From NCBI RefSeq assembly GCF_004770615.1, contig NZ_RQER01000010.1, forward strand, positions 124,001 to 188,000: DNA of 64,000 nt, in the 5' to 3' direction. Below are positions 9,016 through 17,934 of the stretch, in pieces. Position numbers and translations under genes: made by a program. How positions within the stretch are numbered: position 1 is the stretch's first letter; each line of letters begins with the position of its first letter. Under the pieces are notes generated by a model that searched no databases, was not told the origin of the DNA, and saw nothing but the letters and a program-made list of their open reading frames with translations. Origin of the DNA: Leptospira langatensis. GTDB lineage: Bacteria > Spirochaetota > Leptospiria > Leptospirales > Leptospiraceae.

Positions 9016-9083
9016 GGAACTTTCGTAGGCAGCAATCCTCGAAAAGCCCCTCTCCGGCGTAAAGCCAGAGAGGGGCTTTTTTT
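8964..9083 (+). promoter_or_regulatory. Branched-chain amino acid transcription attenuator upstream of ilvB
   Basis: Several mutually exclusive RNA pairings are visible. The segment at the leader stop codon, GGCTTTACG (9001-9009), can pair with CGAAAAGCC (9040-9048, one mismatch), stacked on AGGA/TCCT (9015-9018 with 9036-9039). The same segment extended to 9011 also pairs perfectly over 11 bp with GGCGTAAAGCC (9056-9066). Either pairing competes with the terminator at 9042-9083. Within the leader codons, CCTC/GAGG (8964-8967 with 8994-8997) and GGTAG/CTACC (8976-8980 with 8989-8993) can form a pause hairpin. A ribosome at the stop codon would mask 9001-9011 and favour termination; one stalled at the Val run (8974-8985) would leave it free. 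Confidence 0.78.
9042..9083 (+). terminator. Attenuator terminator upstream of ilvB
   Basis: A 13-bp perfect stem (9042-9054 with 9068-9080, AAAAGCCCCTCTC and its complement) closes a loop that adds a GGC/GCC apical pair. The T-run spans 9077-9083. The ilvB start lies only 26 bp further on, so the terminator is leader-located. Confidence 0.9.
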
Positions 9084-9108
9084 ATTTCTACACAACATGA
9101 GGCAAAGA

Positions 9109-10839
9109 ATGGAAACGATCACAAAGGAAGATAAGGCCTGGATTTATGAGAAGAAGGTTCCGAAAAACGGAGCCGAACTGATCGTAACTTATTTGAAACG
9201 CAGAGAGATCCGAAATGTCTACGGGATCCCCGGCGGCGCCAATCTGCCGTTATACGATGCTCTGCATGGTTGCGGGATTCGTCATATTCTTGCCAGACAG
9301 GAACAGGGCGGAGGGTTCATGGCCCAAGGAGAGGCAAGGATCACAAAGAAAGCCGCCGTTTGCCTGGCTTCTTCCGGCCCTGGGGTAACAAACCTAATTA
9401 CCGCAGTAGCGGATGCAAAATCGGATTCTATTCCGTTAGTCGCGATTACAGGGCAGGTGCCTCTCTCCCTGATCGGTACCGACGCATTCCAAGAAATCGA
9501 TACATACAGTCTTTCTCTACCGATCACTAAGAAAAATTATCTGGTACGTTCTATTGCGGAATTGATCCGCATTTTGCCCGAAGCATTCCAGATCGCAGAA
9601 GGAGGCAGACCGGGTCCTGTTTGGATAGACGTTCCTAAGGATGTACAGGCGGCTTCCATTCCAATTTCCATGGCTCAGATCGAAGAGATCTGGAAGAAAG
9701 AAGAAGCGGGAGCTCCTAAGATCCACAATTTCATCTCGGAATCGGACATTTCTAAGTTCTATTCTTATTTAGAGAATTCTAAACGACCGGTTCTGTACAT
9801 CGGAGGAGGAGTGAAGCAATCCGGCTCTGAGAAATTGATCCTGGCTCTTGCGGAAGCGCAGAATATCCCTGTGGCTTCTACTTTGATGGGATTGGATTCT
9901 TTTCCCCAGACACATTCTCTTTCTTTGGGAATGTTAGGAATGCACGGAGCTCCATTTACGAATATGCTTTTGGCCGAAGCGGACCTACTATTGGCATTCG
10001 GAGTTCGATTCGATGATAGAGCCACCGGAAAGCTCGATACCTTCTGCCCGAACGCCAAAGTGGTCCATATCGATATCGATTATAAAGAAATTGGAAAATT
10101 AAGAAAACCTGATTTTGGTCTTTGCTTAGACTTAAGATTCTTCTTGGAGAGTTTGGGAGAATTCCCGAAGCGAGAAAGAGAAGAATGGATGGAGAAGGTC
10201 CGTTCTTACAAGGAGAGATTTCCTTTGAGCCCTGTTTCTACGGAGGAGGGGTATTCCCCGGATCTTATGGTCCGGACTTGCGCGGAATTCTTAGGGCCGA
10301 AAGCGATCGTCACTACGGATGTAGGACAACACCAGATGTGGGTAGCTCAGTACTATCCTTTCCAAGAACAGGGAACCTTTTTGACCTCGGGTGGGCTTGG
10401 GACCATGGGATTCGGATTGCCTTGTTCGATCGGAGCGGCTTTGGCGAGTCCAGATCGAAAGGTAATTTGTTTCTCCGGAGACGGTTCCATTTTGATGAAT
10501 ATCCAGGAATTGGATACTTTGAGCGAGCTGAAAGCGAATGTTAAAATTATAATATTCGATAATCGGAATCTAGGACTCGTTCGTCAGCAACAGAATCTAT
10601 TTTACGGATCTAGATACAATGGAAGTGCCTATCCTTACGAGTCCAAATTCTCTCGGATAGGAAGGGCATTCGGCATTCCCAGTTTGGATCTGGGAGAAGA
10701 AGGAAAAACCTTGGAGGATCTGAGATCGTTTCTGACGGAAGACGGGCCGGGGGTAGCAGTGATCCCGATCCATCCGGATCTCCAGGTTCTCCCAATGGTC
10801 CCTCCCGGAAAAAGCAATTTGGAGATGTTACTCGGTTGA
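9109..10839 (+). CDS. ilvB: Acetolactate synthase large subunit (IlvB-type)
   Basis: This ThDP enzyme condenses two pyruvates to acetolactate (or pyruvate with 2-oxobutyrate), the first shared step to Val, Leu and Ile. The 576-residue protein has the catalytic Glu in A-R-Q-E-Q-G-G-G, the G-T-D-A-F-Q-E-I-D-T loop with P-I-T-K-K-N-Y-L-V, and the ThDP motif G-D-G-S-I-L-M-N ending in the D-N-R-N-L-G-L-V-R-Q-Q-Q segment typical of AHAS. The ATG at 9109 has TGAGG six bases upstream; an in-frame ATG at 9097 lacks a ribosome site. No small regulatory subunit gene (ilvN) follows; trpE is next. Expression should be set by the attenuator upstream. Confidence 0.92.
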   Translation: METITKEDKAWIYEKKVPKNGAELIVTYLKRREIRNVYGIPGGANLPLYDALHGCGIRHILARQEQGGGFMAQGEARITKKAAVCLASSGPGVTNLITAVADAKSDSIPLVAITGQVPLSLIGTDAFQEIDTYSLSLPITKKNYLVRSIAELIRILPEAFQIAEGGRPGPVWIDVPKDVQAASIPISMAQIEEIWKKEEAGAPKIHNFISESDISKFYSYLENSKRPVLYIGGGVKQSGSEKLILALAEAQNIPVASTLMGLDSFPQTHSLSLGMLGMHGAPFTNMLLAEADLLLAFGVRFDDRATGKLDTFCPNAKVVHIDIDYKEIGKLRKPDFGLCLDLRFFLESLGEFPKREREEWMEKVRSYKERFPLSPVSTEEGYSPDLMVRTCAEFLGPKAIVTTDVGQHQMWVAQYYPFQEQGTFLTSGGLGTMGFGLPCSIGAALASPDRKVICFSGDGSILMNIQELDTLSELKANVKIIIFDNRNLGLVRQQQNLFYGSRYNGSAYPYESKFSRIGRAFGIPSLDLGEEGKTLEDLRSFLTEDGPGVAVIPIHPDLQVLPMVPPGKSNLEMLLG

Positions 10840-11103
10840 ACAAACGCTTTTACAAGCAGAGACTCTTGTACGGAATTCTCTCTTTCTTTGTCCTGGAAGA
10901 GAGAGTTTCCGTTTGTGGGTTTCGGATTTTCTCCTCTGCTTGCGAGAGCTATACTTTCGGTGAGATCCCTGTTTCGAATCCATGCTCCTGTAATTTTTCT
11001 TTTATCTCCGCTTCTTGGTGGCCCGTCCGGGCCTAAGCATATCTAAATATTCCTTTTCTTTAATATATTACCGAGCATTCGGCTCGAAATTTAAGGAGGC
11101 AAT
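10840..11103 (+). other. 264-bp region upstream of trpE, no clear gene
   Basis: No supported gene is seen. There is a 5-6 bp GC hairpin (GGCCC/GGGCC, 11020-11033) with no T-tract. A CGAGC/GCTCG hairpin at 11072-11086 sits just before the strong AAGGAGG ribosome site (11093-11099) of trpE. Two adjacent TGG codons occur at 11016-11021 in a frame ending at 11036, but that frame has no nearby ATG, GTG or TTG start. Confidence 0.55.
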
Positions 11104-12522
11104 ATGTCTATAGAAGTGCAAAATTTAAGAAAAGAAGCCAAATCCCTTTCTCCGAAACCGATCTTACGTCCTTTTCCTTTGAAAGAAGAAGATATCCTGG
11201 AATTCTTCCAAAGGCTTTTGGAAGTATCCGAAACCTCTGTTCTCTTGGAAAGCTTAGGGCCGGAAACGGATAATTCCAGATTTAGTTTTATCTCTGCGTT
11301 TCCGAAGCGGATCTTCTCCGCAAAGGAAGATCGTTTGTACGGAGACGGGAAGGAGATCGGAAGAGGAAATCCGTATGAGCTTCTTTCCCAGATCTTTAGT
11401 CCGAACACATCCTTTCTGGAATATACGGAGGCGGGAGGAGGAGGACTGTACGGATATCTTTCCTACGAAGCAGCGAACGATATGGAACCGAGCCTTGGAT
11501 TAAAGGAACATCCCAGATTTCCCAAGTTCCAATTCGCTTGGATGGAAGATGGGATCCTGATCGATCGAAGGACCGGCGAATCTAAATATTTTCATTATGG
11601 AACGGACCGTTATTCCCTATTCGAAGAAGCGTACAGAAGTTCTGCAGTAAGTAAGGCTGAGTTCTTTGCAAGAGACCTAGGATTTTCTAAAACGAAAGAA
11701 GAGCATAGGCAAATGGTGGAGCTAGCTTTGGAGGAGATCCGAAAGGGGAATACATTCCAATGCCAGTTAGGATTCAGGAAAACCTTCCAAGTCGGAAAAC
11801 GAGAAGGGGACTTTGGATTAAAGCAAGGCGATCTGGAGCTGTACAAAGCATTAAGAAAAGTAAATCCATCCCCCTTCATGTTCTTTCTTTCCTTTTCGGA
11901 TGAAGTGCATTTAGGAGCGAGCCCTGAGCTGTTGTTTCGATTGAAGGATGGTCTAGCGGAAAGTTTTCCTTTAGCAGGAACGATACGAAGAGGGATTTCT
12001 CCAGAAGAAGACCAAAGACTCGCTTTGCAACTTTTTTCCGATCCTAAGGAGATTGCAGAACATAATATGCTTGTGGACTTACATCGGAACGATCTCGGAA
12101 GGGTCTCAAAATTCGGAACAGTAAAAGTAAGAGATTCCTTTTCTTTAAAACGTTTCAGTCATGTGCAGCATCTTTCTACGGAAGTCTCCGGGATCTTGCG
12201 ACCTGGCAAGGATATGTTCTCCGGACTGGCAGCTTCCTTTCCTACTGGAACATTGAGCGGTGCGCCCAAGATCGAATCCATGAAAATTATCCAGAGGATA
12301 GAGAATGACCCAAGAGGACCTTACGGAGGAGCGGTAGGAAAATTCGGTTTTGACGGGAACTGTTCTTTTTGCATTCCGATCCGAAGTTATTTCAGAAAGA
12401 AAGAAGAAGCAGTGATCCGTGCATCGGGTGGTATAGTGATCGATTCCGATCCGGATTACGAATACGCGGAGATCGGCCATAAGTTAGGAGCCGTTCTGAA
12501 GGCAATGGAGGTTTTACGATGA
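11104..12522 (+). CDS. trpE: Anthranilate synthase component I (TrpE-like chorismate-utilising enzyme)
   Basis: The 472-residue protein converts chorismate to anthranilate with ammonia from TrpG. It shows the N-terminal L-L-E-S-L feedback-site motif, then C-terminal signatures: F-Q-C-Q-L-G, P-S-P-F-M-F-F-L, G-A-S-P-E-L-L, F-P-L-A-G-T-I-R-R-G, H-N-M-L-V-D-L-H-R-N-D-L-G-R-V and F-P-T-G-T-L-S-G-A-P-K-I. The A-G-T-x-R-x-G form and the L-L-E-S motif favour TrpE over PabB, though PabB cannot be fully excluded. A perfect AAGGAGG lies five bases before the ATG. The stop overlaps the trpG start (ATGA). Confidence 0.85.
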   Translation: MSIEVQNLRKEAKSLSPKPILRPFPLKEEDILEFFQRLLEVSETSVLLESLGPETDNSRFSFISAFPKRIFSAKEDRLYGDGKEIGRGNPYELLSQIFSPNTSFLEYTEAGGGGLYGYLSYEAANDMEPSLGLKEHPRFPKFQFAWMEDGILIDRRTGESKYFHYGTDRYSLFEEAYRSSAVSKAEFFARDLGFSKTKEEHRQMVELALEEIRKGNTFQCQLGFRKTFQVGKREGDFGLKQGDLELYKALRKVNPSPFMFFLSFSDEVHLGASPELLFRLKDGLAESFPLAGTIRRGISPEEDQRLALQLFSDPKEIAEHNMLVDLHRNDLGRVSKFGTVKVRDSFSLKRFSHVQHLSTEVSGILRPGKDMFSGLAASFPTGTLSGAPKIESMKIIQRIENDPRGPYGGAVGKFGFDGNCSFCIPIRSYFRKKEEAVIRASGGIVIDSDPDYEYAEIGHKLGAVLKAMEVLR

Positions 12523-13124
12523 AGGTACTACTCGTTGATCATCACGATTCTTTTTCTTATAATCTATTTCAGCTTGCTGGAGAGATCTTAGAGGAGGAAT
12601 TCCCGTTTAGATTCCAATTGGATGTGATCCGTCAAAATGAGGCGGACTTCTCCCGGATAGTGAATACAAAATACGATAGAATTCTACTTTCTCCGGGACC
12701 TGGAACTCCTACCGATCCGGAATACTTCGGTTGTTCCCTAAACATATTACAGGAGTTAGGTGGAAAGGTTTCGATCCTAGGAGTTTGTTTGGGAATGCAG
12801 GGGATCGCTCATTTCGCGGGGGCAAGGATCAAAACGGCGGAAAGACCGATGCACGGAAAGATCTCGGAGATAGAAAACGACGGAAGAGGAGTATTCTCCG
12901 ACCTGCCGAAACGCATTCGAGTGATGAGATATCATTCCTTGCTAGTGGATGAGGAAAGTCTGTCGCAAGAATGGGAAAGGACCGCGTATGCGGGGAATGA
13001 ATTGATGGGCCTTCGAAACCTGGAAAAGAAAATGGAAGGGATCCAATTCCATCCTGAATCTTTCGCTACGGAAGGAGGCAGGAAAATGCTTTCAAATTTC
13101 TTAATACATGGATTAGGAAGCTAA
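12519..13124 (+). CDS. trpG: Anthranilate/aminodeoxychorismate synthase glutamine amidotransferase
   Basis: This 201-residue class I glutamine amidotransferase supplies ammonia to the TrpE partner. The catalytic triad is visible: C90 in L-G-V-C-L-G-M-Q-G, and H178 and E180 in I-Q-F-H-P-E-S. The oxyanion-strand motif S-P-G-P-G-T-P lies at about 58-64. Its start overlaps the trpE stop by four bases, so the two should be made in a fixed ratio. In many bacteria such a subunit serves both tryptophan and folate synthesis. The 3' end overlaps the convergent hybrid kinase gene by 12 bp. Confidence 0.9.
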   Translation: MKVLLVDHHDSFSYNLFQLAGEILEEEFPFRFQLDVIRQNEADFSRIVNTKYDRILLSPGPGTPTDPEYFGCSLNILQELGGKVSILGVCLGMQGIAHFAGARIKTAERPMHGKISEIENDGRGVFSDLPKRIRVMRYHSLLVDEESLSQEWERTAYAGNELMGLRNLEKKMEGIQFHPESFATEGGRKMLSNFLIHGLGS

Positions 13125-14819
13125 GGAAGAAGGGAAATTCTTCAAGAACTCTCGTACCTTTTCGGCTAGATCTTCTATCCGAAAAGGTTTTCCCAAATAA
13201 TCGTCTATTCCCGCTTCGGAACAAGCCATCTTATCTTCCGGACTATCATGAGCGGTGGCCGCCACGATCCAAGGTATCCTTCGGGAACTAGGCTTCTTCT
13301 TTAGGATCCTTGCTGTCTCGATCCCGCTTAATTCGGGCATTTGTATATCCAGAAATAGGAGATCTACTTCCTGTTCTTCCCAAAATGCGAGCGCTTCCAA
13401 TCCGTTGGAGACTACAGAGGATCTAAGCCCTAGTCTCTCCAACATCTTTTGGATCAACTTTTGGTTCACAGGATTATCTTCTGCGATCAGTATCTTTAGG
13501 CTGGAATAATCCGAAAAATCCAGACTCGCATTTGTTTCTGTCTTGTTACGAGTAATTTCCTTTGGAGGCTCGACCCTTTCTAATTCGAAATCCAAAATGA
13601 AATTCGAGCCTACCCTGTATTCGCTTTCTACTCGGATCTTCCAACCAAGTTTCTCACAGATCCTTTTGCAGATCGCAAGGCCGAGTCCAGTTCCGCCATA
13701 CTTACGAGAAGAGGAGATATCCGCTTGGGAGAAGGCTTCGAATAGGGAAGGCATTCTATGAGAATCGATCCCGATCCCAGTGTCCCTAACGCTTAAAGAA
13801 AAATTAATATTCTTTTCCGTTTCGGATAGAATGGATAGATCAATGGTGACTCCTCCCTTCTCCGTAAATTTCAACGCGTTAGATACTAGATTGGAAAATA
13901 CCTGTCTCATTCGGACGGGATCGGAAAGAACGAATAGTGATCTAGTCGCAGGAGGAAGGATGGTCTTAAACGCCAGTCCCTTCTTAAAAGCCTCATCGGA
14001 CGCGTCCGCATTCAGTTTTTCGATGAGTGCGATCAGATCGAATTCGATAGAATTGAAATGTAGGCTTCCCGATTCGGCCTTGCTGAAATCGATCACGTCA
14101 TTGATCAATCGGATCAGATGATCGGCGCTGTCCGTAAGGGAAGTCAAATATTGGTCTTGAACGGTAGTAGTATTCGTCTGACGGAGAAGGTCGACCATTC
14201 CCAAGATCCCGTGAACCGGTGTCCTGAACTCATGGTTCATGTTCACAAAGAATTGTTCTTTAGCTTTTTCTAATTCGATTGCAGCGGCCTGGAGTTGGAT
14301 CAGTTTTTTGGATTTTTCTTCTAACTCCATATAGGAAATGACCGAATTGGCTAACGCCTGCAGGGCTTCTATTTGATGAGGTTCCAAATGATTCGGTTTA
14401 TTGTCGATAACGCATAGAGTTCCGATCGTATATCCGTCAGGAGTATTCAGAGGCGCTCCCGCATAAAATCGAATGAATGGTGGCCCCGTTACGAGAGGAT
14501 TGGATTTGAATCGACTGTCTTGATCGGCGTTCTCTACGATGAAAACCTTGCGTTCTCCCAAGGCAAATTGGCAAAAAGAAATTTCCTTTTCGGTCTCCGG
14601 CGCATCCAATCCTACTTTTGCTTTGAACCATTGTCTTTTGGAATCTAGAAGGGAGATGAGCGCGATCGGTGTCCCGCAAATTAGGGAGGCGGCCTTTACG
14701 ATCTGGTCGTATTTTTCTTCCGGAGGAGTATCGAGTATTTTATAACGCTCTAATGCCTGAACCCGTTCCGCTTCATTTGCGGGAAGAGGTGCAATTGCAT
14801 GAGGAGACTTACTTTCCAT
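13113..14819 (-). CDS. GAF-containing hybrid histidine kinase
   Basis: From the ATG at 14819 the protein has 568 residues; a TTG at 14876 would add 19 residues outside any domain. Domains in order: GAF (about 20-180, with the L-D-T-P-P-E-E-x-Y-D motif of the phytochrome-like GAF kinases), HisKA with phospho-acceptor His in N-H-E-F-R-T-P-V-H-G, a GHKL ATPase (N-box V-S-N-A-L-K-F-T, D-T-G-I-G-I, G-T-G-L-G-L-A-I) and a C-terminal receiver with the D in L-F-L-D-I-Q-M-P. No membrane segment is present. The output partner is not adjacent; the receiver may act in a phosphorelay. Confidence 0.93.
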   Translation of the reverse strand: MESKSPHAIAPLPANEAERVQALERYKILDTPPEEKYDQIVKAASLICGTPIALISLLDSKRQWFKAKVGLDAPETEKEISFCQFALGERKVFIVENADQDSRFKSNPLVTGPPFIRFYAGAPLNTPDGYTIGTLCVIDNKPNHLEPHQIEALQALANSVISYMELEEKSKKLIQLQAAAIELEKAKEQFFVNMNHEFRTPVHGILGMVDLLRQTNTTTVQDQYLTSLTDSADHLIRLINDVIDFSKAESGSLHFNSIEFDLIALIEKLNADASDEAFKKGLAFKTILPPATRSLFVLSDPVRMRQVFSNLVSNALKFTEKGGVTIDLSILSETEKNINFSLSVRDTGIGIDSHRMPSLFEAFSQADISSSRKYGGTGLGLAICKRICEKLGWKIRVESEYRVGSNFILDFELERVEPPKEITRNKTETNASLDFSDYSSLKILIAEDNPVNQKLIQKMLERLGLRSSVVSNGLEALAFWEEQEVDLLFLDIQMPELSGIETARILKKKPSSRRIPWIVAATAHDSPEDKMACSEAGIDDYLGKPFRIEDLAEKVREFLKNFPSSLAS

Positions 14820-14920
14820 ACGTTTCTTGAATAAGTGGACTAAAAGAACGGACCTTATCCTCTTACTTGAAAGCAAAAACGCAAGGATTTTAACTGAATT
14901 ATGATGACTCTATTTTGTCA

Positions 14921-15391
14921 TTATCCCTTAATGACTTGAAAATTTCTTGCTCCAAGGACCTTTCCTTGTGAGAGATTCTCTTGTAGTTTCCTGATGTCTT
15001 TTCGTATTCTTTCTCCTGCCTTGGGATAGATCCATGGAAGAAGGAGTTTAGCGATTCCCGAAAGTTCTAATTGGCTCGTAAAAAGTATTTTGGTATCGGT
15101 ATCCGAACCCTTTGGATCCGGGTATAACGAAAAGGTCTCTCTTAAATTCAATACGCTATTCTTGAAATTTACTACAAAGCGATTTGGATATTGAGACTCT
15201 AAGATCTTGTATTCTGATCGAAGTCCGAAGATCCAGAACTTTATCTTAATATAAAATGTTTCCTCCTTCTTCATTAGGGAAGAAGAGAAAATATTCTCGG
15301 ACCAGTCTGAAAATCTTTCCGGATCCGAAACATACTCGAACGCTCTGACTAACGAAACGGGAACTGTGAATGCAATCGTTGTTGTAGTCAT
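14921..15391 (-). CDS. SRPBCC (polyketide cyclase-like) family protein
   Basis: From the ATG at 15391 the protein has 156 residues; a TTG at 15448 is the only upstream alternative. It begins T-I-A-F-T-V-P-V-S-L-V-R-A-F-E-Y-V-S-D-P-E-R-F-S-D-W, the classic first strand and helix of the START/SRPBCC fold, which binds small hydrophobic ligands in a deep cavity. No catalytic residues can be assigned. It is divergent from the pirin gene across a very short promoter region. Function is unknown. Confidence 0.75.
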   Translation of the reverse strand: MTTTTIAFTVPVSLVRAFEYVSDPERFSDWSENIFSSSLMKKEETFYIKIKFWIFGLRSEYKILESQYPNRFVVNFKNSVLNLRETFSLYPDPKGSDTDTKILFTSQLELSGIAKLLLPWIYPKAGERIRKDIRKLQENLSQGKVLGARNFQVIKG

Positions 15392-15466
15392 AGAATCTGT
15401 TTTGGTTTTCGAAAAAGAATTCCCGAAAGAGAGCTTTTCAAAGTCCAATCTATATTGAGAGGAAAT

Positions 15467-16333
15467 ATGGGTTTTAGACGAATAACCGGAACAAGAATCG
15501 CCGAAAAAACTTTAGAGGGAGGAGGCTTTCCAGTACGAAGACCATTCCCTGTACCAGGCTTTTCGTATTGGGATCCGTTCCTACTATTGGATGAAATGGG
15601 ACCCGTAGTGTACGAACCTGAAAAAGCGATCGGAGCACCGGACCATCCTCACCGCGGTTTCGAGACCGTTACGTATCTTTTATCTGGAGAAATGGAGCAT
15701 AGGGATTCTTGGGGCCATGCCGGAAAATTAAAAGAAGGTGGGATCCAATGGATGACTGCCGGAGCAGGACTTGTACATTCCGAATTGCCTTCTGCGGATT
15801 TTCAGTCTAGAGGAGGAAGGATGCACGGGTTTCAGATCTGGGTAAACCTTCCCCGTGAGAAAAAACTTATTTCTCCGCGTTATCAGGAAATGGATTCTTC
15901 CGAATTGCCGACCGTCGAAAAGGACGGCGTATGGGCCAAGGTGATCGCCGGAGAACTTTGGGGAACCAAGGCAATCATCAAGACTGAGACGCCTATAGTG
16001 TTCTTTCATTTAAAACTCTCTCCGGGAGCGTATGCAGAGGTACCTGTTCCGGAAGGATATAATATTCTGGCGTATCCGTTCGTTGGATCGGGCACAGTCA
16101 TAGATCCCGAAAAAGAATGGGACGTAGAAGAAGGTGAGACCATCTATTACCAAGGCGGAGAAGGCACCATAGGTTTCCGTGCTCCCGAAAATTTTGCTTG
16201 GGAAATTTTGGTCCTGGGAGGACAACCACTGAATGAGCCGGTGGCTCGTTATGGTCCTTTCGTGATGACCACGCCTCAGGAGATCCAACAAGCCTTTGAG
16301 GATTATTCCGAAGGCAAGATGGGTACGATCTAA
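15467..16333 (+). CDS. Pirin family protein
   Basis: The 288-residue bicupin protein has the pirin N-terminal motif R-P-F-P-V-P-G-F-S-Y-W-D-P-F-L-L-L-D-E and the metal-binding D-H-P-H-R-G-F-E-T-V-T-Y followed by G-A-G-L-V-H-S-E, giving the His/His/His/Glu iron site. Pirins have been described as redox-sensing cofactors and as quercetinase-like dioxygenases; which applies here is unknown. The ATG at 15467 is preceded by GAGAGGA and is preferred over an upstream TTG. The flavoprotein gene follows 19 bp after the stop and may be cotranscribed. Confidence 0.93.
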   Translation: MGFRRITGTRIAEKTLEGGGFPVRRPFPVPGFSYWDPFLLLDEMGPVVYEPEKAIGAPDHPHRGFETVTYLLSGEMEHRDSWGHAGKLKEGGIQWMTAGAGLVHSELPSADFQSRGGRMHGFQIWVNLPREKKLISPRYQEMDSSELPTVEKDGVWAKVIAGELWGTKAIIKTETPIVFFHLKLSPGAYAEVPVPEGYNILAYPFVGSGTVIDPEKEWDVEEGETIYYQGGEGTIGFRAPENFAWEILVLGGQPLNEPVARYGPFVMTTPQEIQQAFEDYSEGKMGTI

Positions 16334-16352
16334 AACGCACTAGGAGAGTGGA

Positions 16353-17621
16353 TTGCAATCCGGTTCCTCAACCAAAAGAGTAGTAGTCATAGGAGGAGGA
16401 GCCGCCGGATTCTTCGGTGCAATCCAAACTCGCCTTCTCTCCGAAAGTAGGGTAGAAGTTTCCCTCTACGAAAAATCCCCCAATGCACTTTCCAAGGTAA
16501 AGATCTCCGGTGGAGGAAGATGCAACGTTACTCATTCTTGCTTCGAGCCGGAGGAACTGGCCAAAAGATATCCTAGGGGAGAAAAGGAATTAAGAAGAGC
16601 CTTCGAGATCTTTCAGCCGAAGGATACGATCCGGTTCTTTGAGACCCGAGGAGTGAAATTAAAAACCGAATCCGACGGAAGGATGTTCCCTGTCACAGAC
16701 GATTCGGAGACAATACTGCAATGCTTATTACAAGAGGCGAAGCGACTCGGCGTTAAGATCAAGACCAAGGTACCGATCACTGGCATTTATACGAACGAAG
16801 ACCCTTCTCGCTCGAGATTCAGGATCCAAACGGAAGAAGGAGAAGAGGATTTCGATGCGGTCCTAGTTGCAAGCGGTTCCTCTCGTAAGGTATGGGGTTG
16901 GCTGGAAAACATGGGGCATACTATAGAGTCACCGGTGCCTTCTCTTTTTACTTTTGAGATCCAGGACGATCTACTGGACGGATTCCAAGGACTTTCCGTT
17001 GCAGATGCGGAAGTATCATTACAAAATTCTAAACTAAAACAGAGAGGACCGGTCCTATTCACGCATTGGGGGTTGAGCGGGCCGGCAGTCCTTAAACTTT
17101 CGGCCTGGGGCGCCAGAGAATTATTCCGTACTGAATATAAGGAAAATTTGATCATCGATTGGGTTCCCGATCTTTCTAGACAGGATTTGAGAGAAAGACT
17201 TCTCCAAAAGAAGAAAGAAAATCCTGCTCGAAAGCCGGGCACCAATGCCGAGTTCGATCTTCCTTCTCGTTTTTGGGAAAGGATCTGGGAGAAGGCGACC
17301 GGGGCGGAAAAAAGATGGTCCGAGGTTTCTTCCAAAGAATTGCATATTGCGGAAGAGATCTTAAAGAGAACCGTATTTCGCATCCAAGGAAAAGGGGTCT
17401 TTAAGGAGGAGTTCGTCACCTGTGGCGGGGTCAAACGCAAGGAAGTGGATTTTACTAAGATGGAAAGTAAGATTGTTCCAGGGCTGCATTTCGCCGGAGA
17501 GGTGCTGGATATAGATGGGATCACGGGAGGCTTTAATTTTCAGAACGCTTGGACCACTTCTTATATCGCGGCCTTGTCCATTGCGAAGGAGCTTAGCTCC
17601 AGCGCTCGGGATAAGAACTAA
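16353..17621 (+). CDS. NAD(P)/FAD-dependent oxidoreductase (HI0933/BaiN-like)
   Basis: The 422-residue flavoprotein opens with the dinucleotide-binding motif V-V-V-I-G-G-G-A-A-G-F-F-G-A and has K-V-K-I-S-G-G-G-R-C-N-V-T, the hallmark of the HI0933 family, plus the C-terminal G-E-V-L-D-I-D-G-I-T-G-G-F-N-F-Q-N-A-W FAD-contact motif. Members include BaiN and are thought to be flavin reductases; the physiological substrate is unknown. The start is a TTG with AGGAGA six bases upstream, and no ATG is available before the FAD motif. The 3' end overlaps the convergent VOC gene by 29 bp. Confidence 0.9.
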   Translation: MQSGSSTKRVVVIGGGAAGFFGAIQTRLLSESRVEVSLYEKSPNALSKVKISGGGRCNVTHSCFEPEELAKRYPRGEKELRRAFEIFQPKDTIRFFETRGVKLKTESDGRMFPVTDDSETILQCLLQEAKRLGVKIKTKVPITGIYTNEDPSRSRFRIQTEEGEEDFDAVLVASGSSRKVWGWLENMGHTIESPVPSLFTFEIQDDLLDGFQGLSVADAEVSLQNSKLKQRGPVLFTHWGLSGPAVLKLSAWGARELFRTEYKENLIIDWVPDLSRQDLRERLLQKKKENPARKPGTNAEFDLPSRFWERIWEKATGAEKRWSEVSSKELHIAEEILKRTVFRIQGKGVFKEEFVTCGGVKRKEVDFTKMESKIVPGLHFAGEVLDIDGITGGFNFQNAWTTSYIAALSIAKELSSSARDKN

Positions 17622-17934
17622 AACCCAAACGATTTCCGTCCGGATCCAGAAAATATTTCGTATAGTCAGTCTCTTCTCTTAAGATATCCCCGAAATCCAC
17701 TTCTATCTTCTTTCTCTCTTCGGGAGAAGTAGCGGCGAATACCAATGCGAATGGCGCCTTCTTTACGGGTTCTTTTTCGATCATGAGGCGGGTATTTCCT
17801 GCGAGGAACCAAGAAGATCTAAGCTCTCCGTCCTTGAAAAAATGATCCTTCTCGAAAACGAGTCCTGGGATCTTTTCGTAAAATCGTTTGAGTCTTTGCG
17901 GGTCTTCGGTAGAGATCGCGATATGATGGATCAT
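17593..17934 (-). CDS. VOC (glyoxalase/bleomycin-resistance) family protein
   Basis: A 113-residue single-domain vicinal-oxygen-chelate protein. It starts I-H-H-I-A-I-S-T-E-D-P-Q-R-L-K-R-F-Y, with a candidate metal His near the N-terminus, and ends D-P-D-G-N-R-L-G-F, the normal end of the fold. Such proteins act as metal-dependent enzymes or binding proteins; the substrate is not evident. It overlaps the acetyltransferase gene upstream (ATGA), so the two are coupled. Confidence 0.85.
   Translation of the reverse strand: MIHHIAISTEDPQRLKRFYEKIPGLVFEKDHFFKDGELRSSWFLAGNTRLMIEKEPVKKAPFALVFAATSPEERKKIEVDFGDILREETDYTKYFLDPDGNRLGFSSYPERWS

Noticed and set aside
10836..11036. Possible trp leader peptide ending W-W-P-V-R-A before trpE
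   Set aside because: The two TGG codons near a stop resemble a trp leader, but the frame has no ATG, GTG or TTG within 150 bases, no ribosome site, and no terminator with a T-tract before trpE.
16787..17524. Long antisense ORF (245 codons) inside the flavoprotein gene
   Set aside because: It lies wholly opposite a gene with clear FAD motifs; its product is Ser/Pro-rich with no motif, as expected of a shadow frame.
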